Source of the DNA: Thiotrichaceae bacterium
GTDB lineage: Bacteria > Pseudomonadota > Gammaproteobacteria > Thiotrichales > Thiotrichaceae
DNA: 9,090 nucleotides
Direction of reading: 5' to 3'
NCBI GenBank assembly: GCA_027030285.1
Contig: JALVFC010000338.1
Coordinates: 1-9,090, forward strand
Below are positions 6,404 through 9,090 of this stretch, in pieces (position 1 is the stretch's first letter; every line of letters starts with the position of its first letter). The notes below the pieces were generated by a model, which was not told the DNA's origin, did no database searches, and saw only the letters and a list, made by a program, of their open reading frames with translations. Made by a program: the position numbers and the translations under genes.

Positions 6404-7654
6404 ATGAATACTCCCTGGTTTCACTATCCAGACAACACCTGGACCTATGAAACAGCTACCGTCATCGGTGCTGGTATTGCTGGGCATCAGGTTGCCAGAC
6501 ATCTTGCCAAACGGGGTTGGCGTGTAACCATTATCGACCGCCACCCCAGCTATCCGGAAGAAGCCTCAGGCAATGCAGCCGGTATTATTTCCCCAAAAAT
6601 CACCGCCACCCCAAGCCTCGGAGAACACTTTTACACACAATGCTTTAATTACGTCATACAGCAGTTTACCGATATTCCGGTACTGACACCCTATCTACAT
6701 CCCTGTGGCGTACTCAAGCTTGCCTGTAAAGAACGTGACCTGACACGCTGGCAAAAGATAAGCGAGCGCAACTTCCCCAAGCAACTCGTACGCTGTGTGA
6801 CCGCAGCAGAAGCCAGTAAACTTGCCAATATCCCGATTCATCACCCTGCCCTGTTTTTCCCGATGGCAGGCTGGGTCGAGCCAGATGTTTTCTGTGAAGG
6901 GCTGGGCTTTCACCACAATATCCAGTACAAATTATCCAGCGAGGCAATAAGCCTGCACTATCGCAATGACAACTGGGAAGTTTGGGACAGTCAGCAACAG
7001 ATTATTGCCTTAAGCGAAGCCCTGATCATCTGTAGTGGACAAAACTTCGACTTCATTCCGTTGCAAGAATTACCCAGAATGCCAGTAGCAGGGCAGACCA
7101 CCCTGGTCAGTTCAGGAGAACTAGGCGAGCAATTAAATACCGTCATTGACCATGAGGGCTATATCACGCCACGGAAAATTCAGCACAACCGCTATCATCT
7201 GATTGGTGCATCCTATGATGCAGGCTCTTCCAGCAGTGAGTTTGAGCCAGAAAGTGACCAGCAAAACCTGCAAAAACAACAAAGCTGTTTGCCCGAGCTC
7301 GCCGCAGAGCTGGAAATCGCCAGTGAACATGGACACCATGCCGTGCGCATGACCACACCAGATCGTTTACCTTATGTCGGAGCTGTACCCAGACTGGCTC
7401 AATATGAACAGGATTATGCTGACCTGCAACATGGCAGACACTGGAAAGAATACCCACCTGCCAGTTATTACCCGGGTCTGTTTATGGCAGCAGCCTTTGG
7501 CTCACACGGCATGACAACCGCTGCGCTATGTGCTGAAACCCTGGCATGTTTGATTAATAATGAGCCATTGCCATTTGATACAGAAATCGTCAATGCACTG
7601 CACCCTGCTCGTTTCTGGATACGCCAATTAAAACGTACAGGAAATATTCATTAA
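6404..7654 (+). CDS. mnmC: stand-alone FAD-dependent cmnm5(s2)U34 oxidoreductase (MnmC C-terminal domain)
   Basis: This matches the FAD (DAO-type) half of bifunctional MnmC, which removes the carboxymethyl group from cmnm5(s2)U34 in tRNA to give nm5(s2)U34. The methyltransferase half that makes mnm5(s2)U is absent. Visible motifs are the dinucleotide fold VIGAGIAG with Asp45 ending the second strand (VTIIDRHP), the MnmC hallmark EASGNAAGIISP (near 53), RMTTPDRLPYVGAVP (near 315, matching the family R-x-x-T-x-D-x-L-P-x-V-G), and the C-terminal AAAFGSHGMTTAALCAETLA and NALHPARFWIRQLK. The protein opens with NTPWF, exactly the inter-domain junction of full MnmC, so it looks like a clean split rather than decay. 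ATG 6404 (416 residues) is preferred over GTG 6401 because AAGG at 6393-6396 is then 7 bases away. The yadH stop is 15 bp upstream, so co-transcription with yadGH is likely. Confidence 0.93.
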   Translation: MNTPWFHYPDNTWTYETATVIGAGIAGHQVARHLAKRGWRVTIIDRHPSYPEEASGNAAGIISPKITATPSLGEHFYTQCFNYVIQQFTDIPVLTPYLHPCGVLKLACKERDLTRWQKISERNFPKQLVRCVTAAEASKLANIPIHHPALFFPMAGWVEPDVFCEGLGFHHNIQYKLSSEAISLHYRNDNWEVWDSQQQIIALSEALIICSGQNFDFIPLQELPRMPVAGQTTLVSSGELGEQLNTVIDHEGYITPRKIQHNRYHLIGASYDAGSSSSEFEPESDQQNLQKQQSCLPELAAELEIASEHGHHAVRMTTPDRLPYVGAVPRLAQYEQDYADLQHGRHWKEYPPASYYPGLFMAAAFGSHGMTTAALCAETLACLINNEPLPFDTEIVNALHPARFWIRQLKRTGNIH

Positions 7655-7689
7655 AAGTCCATATCCTGACAAGGATTAATTAGAGAGGC

Positions 7690-8163
7690 TCATTTCACAG
7701 TCGGACGATCTTCTGCAAGCCACCTTGTAATCCCATGTTTGACGTTATAGACCGTGTGATAGCCAAGCTGACTGGTTAATATTTGTGCAGCAATTCGGGT
7801 GCGATTTCCGGTACGGCAAATGAGGATAACGGGCTTCTCAGCAGGCGCGATTTTCTTTAACTCTGGAACCAGTTGCGGATTTATCGCCCCGGTGCTGGAA
7901 AAGAATGTAAGCTTCTTGCTACCGGGGACAACGCCTGTTTGTGCCCACTCATCCGGGCGACGGATATCAATCAGGGTGACTTTTTTATCCAGTAGCAATT
8001 CCAGCTGGTCGTTTGAAATATCCACCACACCAGTACCAGTAGGTATCTCCGCCTGATTTGTTGGAGGCTGATTCACATTCCCCGTATTACAGGCACTGAT
8101 TGTCAGAATGACCACAGCGTATAGCAAAAACTCTAAAACCGTCTTTCTGGTGTCTTTTATCAT
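7690..8163 (-). CDS. rhodanese-like domain lipoprotein
   Basis: This is a 157-residue exported protein with one rhodanese domain. The N-terminus has a basic start (MIKDTRKT), a hydrophobic core (VLEFLLYAVVILTI) and a lipobox S-A-C at Cys25 with Asn at +2, which suggests outer-membrane lipidation facing the periplasm. The rhodanese fold covers about residues 46-155. It shows LIDIRRPDEWAQTGVVPGS, then the active-site loop CRTGNRT with Cys116 as the predicted persulphide carrier, and a closing NVKHGITRWLAEDRP helix. The domain is complete. Possible roles are periplasmic sulphur transfer or a redox or sensing function; the substrate cannot be told from sequence. ATG 8163 has AAGG 7 bases upstream. 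It converges on mnmC with a 35-bp gap and lies 99 bp downstream of the ATPase gene on the same strand, with a candidate promoter between. Confidence 0.92.
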   Translation of the reverse strand: MIKDTRKTVLEFLLYAVVILTISACNTGNVNQPPTNQAEIPTGTGVVDISNDQLELLLDKKVTLIDIRRPDEWAQTGVVPGSKKLTFFSSTGAINPQLVPELKKIAPAEKPVILICRTGNRTRIAAQILTSQLGYHTVYNVKHGITRWLAEDRPTVK

Positions 8164-8247
8164 TTTATTTCCTTAATGAATGAGTGGAACTTAACTATCC
8201 CCGCAATGCATGCAGGTTACATAGCTTGGTTTAATATAATGAGTAAA

Positions 8248-8274
8248 ATTATAACAACATGATCAGATTATCAA
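8248..8274 (-). promoter_or_regulatory. candidate sigma-70 promoter for the rhodanese lipoprotein gene
   Basis: On the minus strand a perfect -10 box TATAAT (8248-8253) follows a -35 box TTGATA (8269-8274, 5 of 6) at a short 15-base spacing. The -35 box overlaps the last codons of the upstream ATPase gene. Start would be near 8241, giving a leader of about 78 bases that contains an 8-bp TGCATGCA palindrome. The spacing is two bases below the optimum, so strength is uncertain. Confidence 0.4.
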
Positions 8275-9090
8275 ACGGTCTTCCCCTGCAGGGCAGACAA
8301 TTTCCATATCCGCAACCGTACCTTCTGGAAACTCCTGGGATGCCACCCACACCTGTGTGATCACGTCACTGACTTCAGGCAGCTTTTTCAGTGTTGCTAC
8401 CGTACGCTGATGATCAAAGAAAGCAAAAGGTTCGTCGAGAATAATAAACTGCTTGTCATTTTCGTTGGTTTTAGCCAACTCTTCGGACATAGCAATGCGC
8501 AATGCCAGCATGATCTGGCGCTGGGTACCAGATGAAATCTCGTCAAAGTCCATAAAGTCGTTTTTCTCTTTTGAGAAAACCGCCACATTCAAGTCTTCAT
8601 CAATCTTTACATTGCTGTAATGATCATTGGTAAAGAAGGGTAAAATCCTTCCTGATGCCTTGGTAATAGCGTAATTAAATTTGTCCGTAAATTCCTTGGC
8701 CGAAGCTCGTAACAACTCAATCGCCTTGTTTTGAACTTTAATATTGCGTGTATGCTGGCGGATGCTGGAATCGTAATCAGCAAGTTTTTTTCTAAATGTA
8801 GCGGCTATTGCAGTACGCTCCATTTCGGTTTCAATTTCTTTATTCAGCACCTCCAGATGTGCAGCGTTATGCCGCTGTTGCTCCTTCATATGACTCCGCA
8901 TCACTCTGACAACATCTTCGGTTTCAGAGGTATCTGCCTGATATTCACAGACTTGTTCAGTAAGTGTATGAATCTTGCCAAGCTGCTTATAATCAGCCTT
9001 TATGTCAGTCAGACCTCCCTCCCCTGCTTTTCTAACCAGTTCCAAACTACGAGGCGGGAACGAGTCGCTAAGTGAAGTGGTGACGTGCTT
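8263..9090 (-). CDS. C-terminal part of a Rad50/SMC/YhaN-like coiled-coil ATPase, N-terminus outside window
   Basis: The frame stays open to the right edge: 15 further codons precede the TTG at 9045, which is not a real start. The visible 275 residues begin with about 125 residues of charged, heptad-like coiled coil (RVMRSHMKEQQRH, LNKEIETEMERT, KKLADYDSSIRQH). A C-terminal ABC-type ATPase half-domain follows. Its signature is SSGTQRQIMLALRIA (visible residues 186-200), Walker B is FIILDEP (215-221) and the D-loop is FAFFDHQR. The signature resembles the S-x-G-T-x-x-Q form of YhaN-like proteins more than classical LSGGQ. The usual switch histidine after the next strand is absent: the equivalent stretch reads VWVASQEF. 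Walker A would lie in the missing N-terminal part. No CxxC zinc-hook is visible; the only cysteine in the coil is in QVCEYQ. DNA repair, chromosome handling or phage defence are all possible; the specific family is undecided. Confidence 0.8.
   Translation of the reverse strand, partial: KHVTTSLSDSFPPRSLELVRKAGEGGLTDIKADYKQLGKIHTLTEQVCEYQADTSETEDVVRVMRSHMKEQQRHNAAHLEVLNKEIETEMERTAIAATFRKKLADYDSSIRQHTRNIKVQNKAIELLRASAKEFTDKFNYAITKASGRILPFFTNDHYSNVKIDEDLNVAVFSKEKNDFMDFDEISSGTQRQIMLALRIAMSEELAKTNENDKQFIILDEPFAFFDHQRTVATLKKLPEVSDVITQVWVASQEFPEGTVADMEIVCPAGEDRLII

Noticed and set aside
7663..7676. Short hairpin ATCCT-GACA-AGGAT between the convergent mnmC and rhodanese genes
   Set aside because: A 5-bp stem with only TAATTAG after it on the plus strand and no T run on either side is too weak to call a terminator.
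9043..9045. TTG at 9045 as the start of the coiled-coil ATPase
   Set aside because: The frame continues open to the window edge, and the protein would lack the Walker A half that this ATPase class needs.

Overview
The window looks like chromosomal DNA from a gammaproteobacterium. The best evidence is GalU of the enterobacterial length and type, plus an ABC exporter pair that resembles Escherichia coli YadG/YadH along its whole length. The FAD domain of MnmC and an IspG with extra segments fit the same assignment. Base composition is moderate, near 45% GC by eye. I see no tRNA, rRNA, CRISPR array, transposase or integrase, and no stretch over 300 bases without a gene.

Layout from left to right: ispG (minus, 3' end cut by the left edge) is divergent from yjbQ (plus). 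galU (minus, GTG start) converges on yjbQ with a 44-bp gap. A 194-bp non-coding stretch upstream of galU holds a candidate galU promoter and a candidate terminator for the next gene. Then comes a long minus-strand gene for a secreted lipoprotein built from Ig-like beta domains, with calcium-binding-type loops near its C-terminus. A 123-bp AT-rich divergent promoter region, containing a near-perfect 22-bp palindrome, separates it from a plus-strand gene run: yadG, yadH (4-base ATGA overlap) and a stand-alone mnmC FAD domain 15 bp further on. Converging on this run is a minus-strand rhodanese lipoprotein gene. Upstream of it, also on the minus strand, is the C-terminal part of a Rad50/YhaN-like coiled-coil ATPase that continues past the right edge.

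Most genes are housekeeping: isoprenoid precursor synthesis (IspG), UDP-glucose supply (GalU), an inner-membrane exporter (YadGH) and tRNA wobble-uridine modification (MnmC). They do not form one pathway. The less ordinary parts are the Ig-like lipoprotein with its shared, palindrome-bearing control region, the MnmC oxidoreductase without its methyltransferase half, and the cut-off ATPase, whose signature and switch motifs are atypical. I do not see a complete new system inside the window. If one exists, the ATPase and whatever lies beyond position 9090 is the likeliest place.
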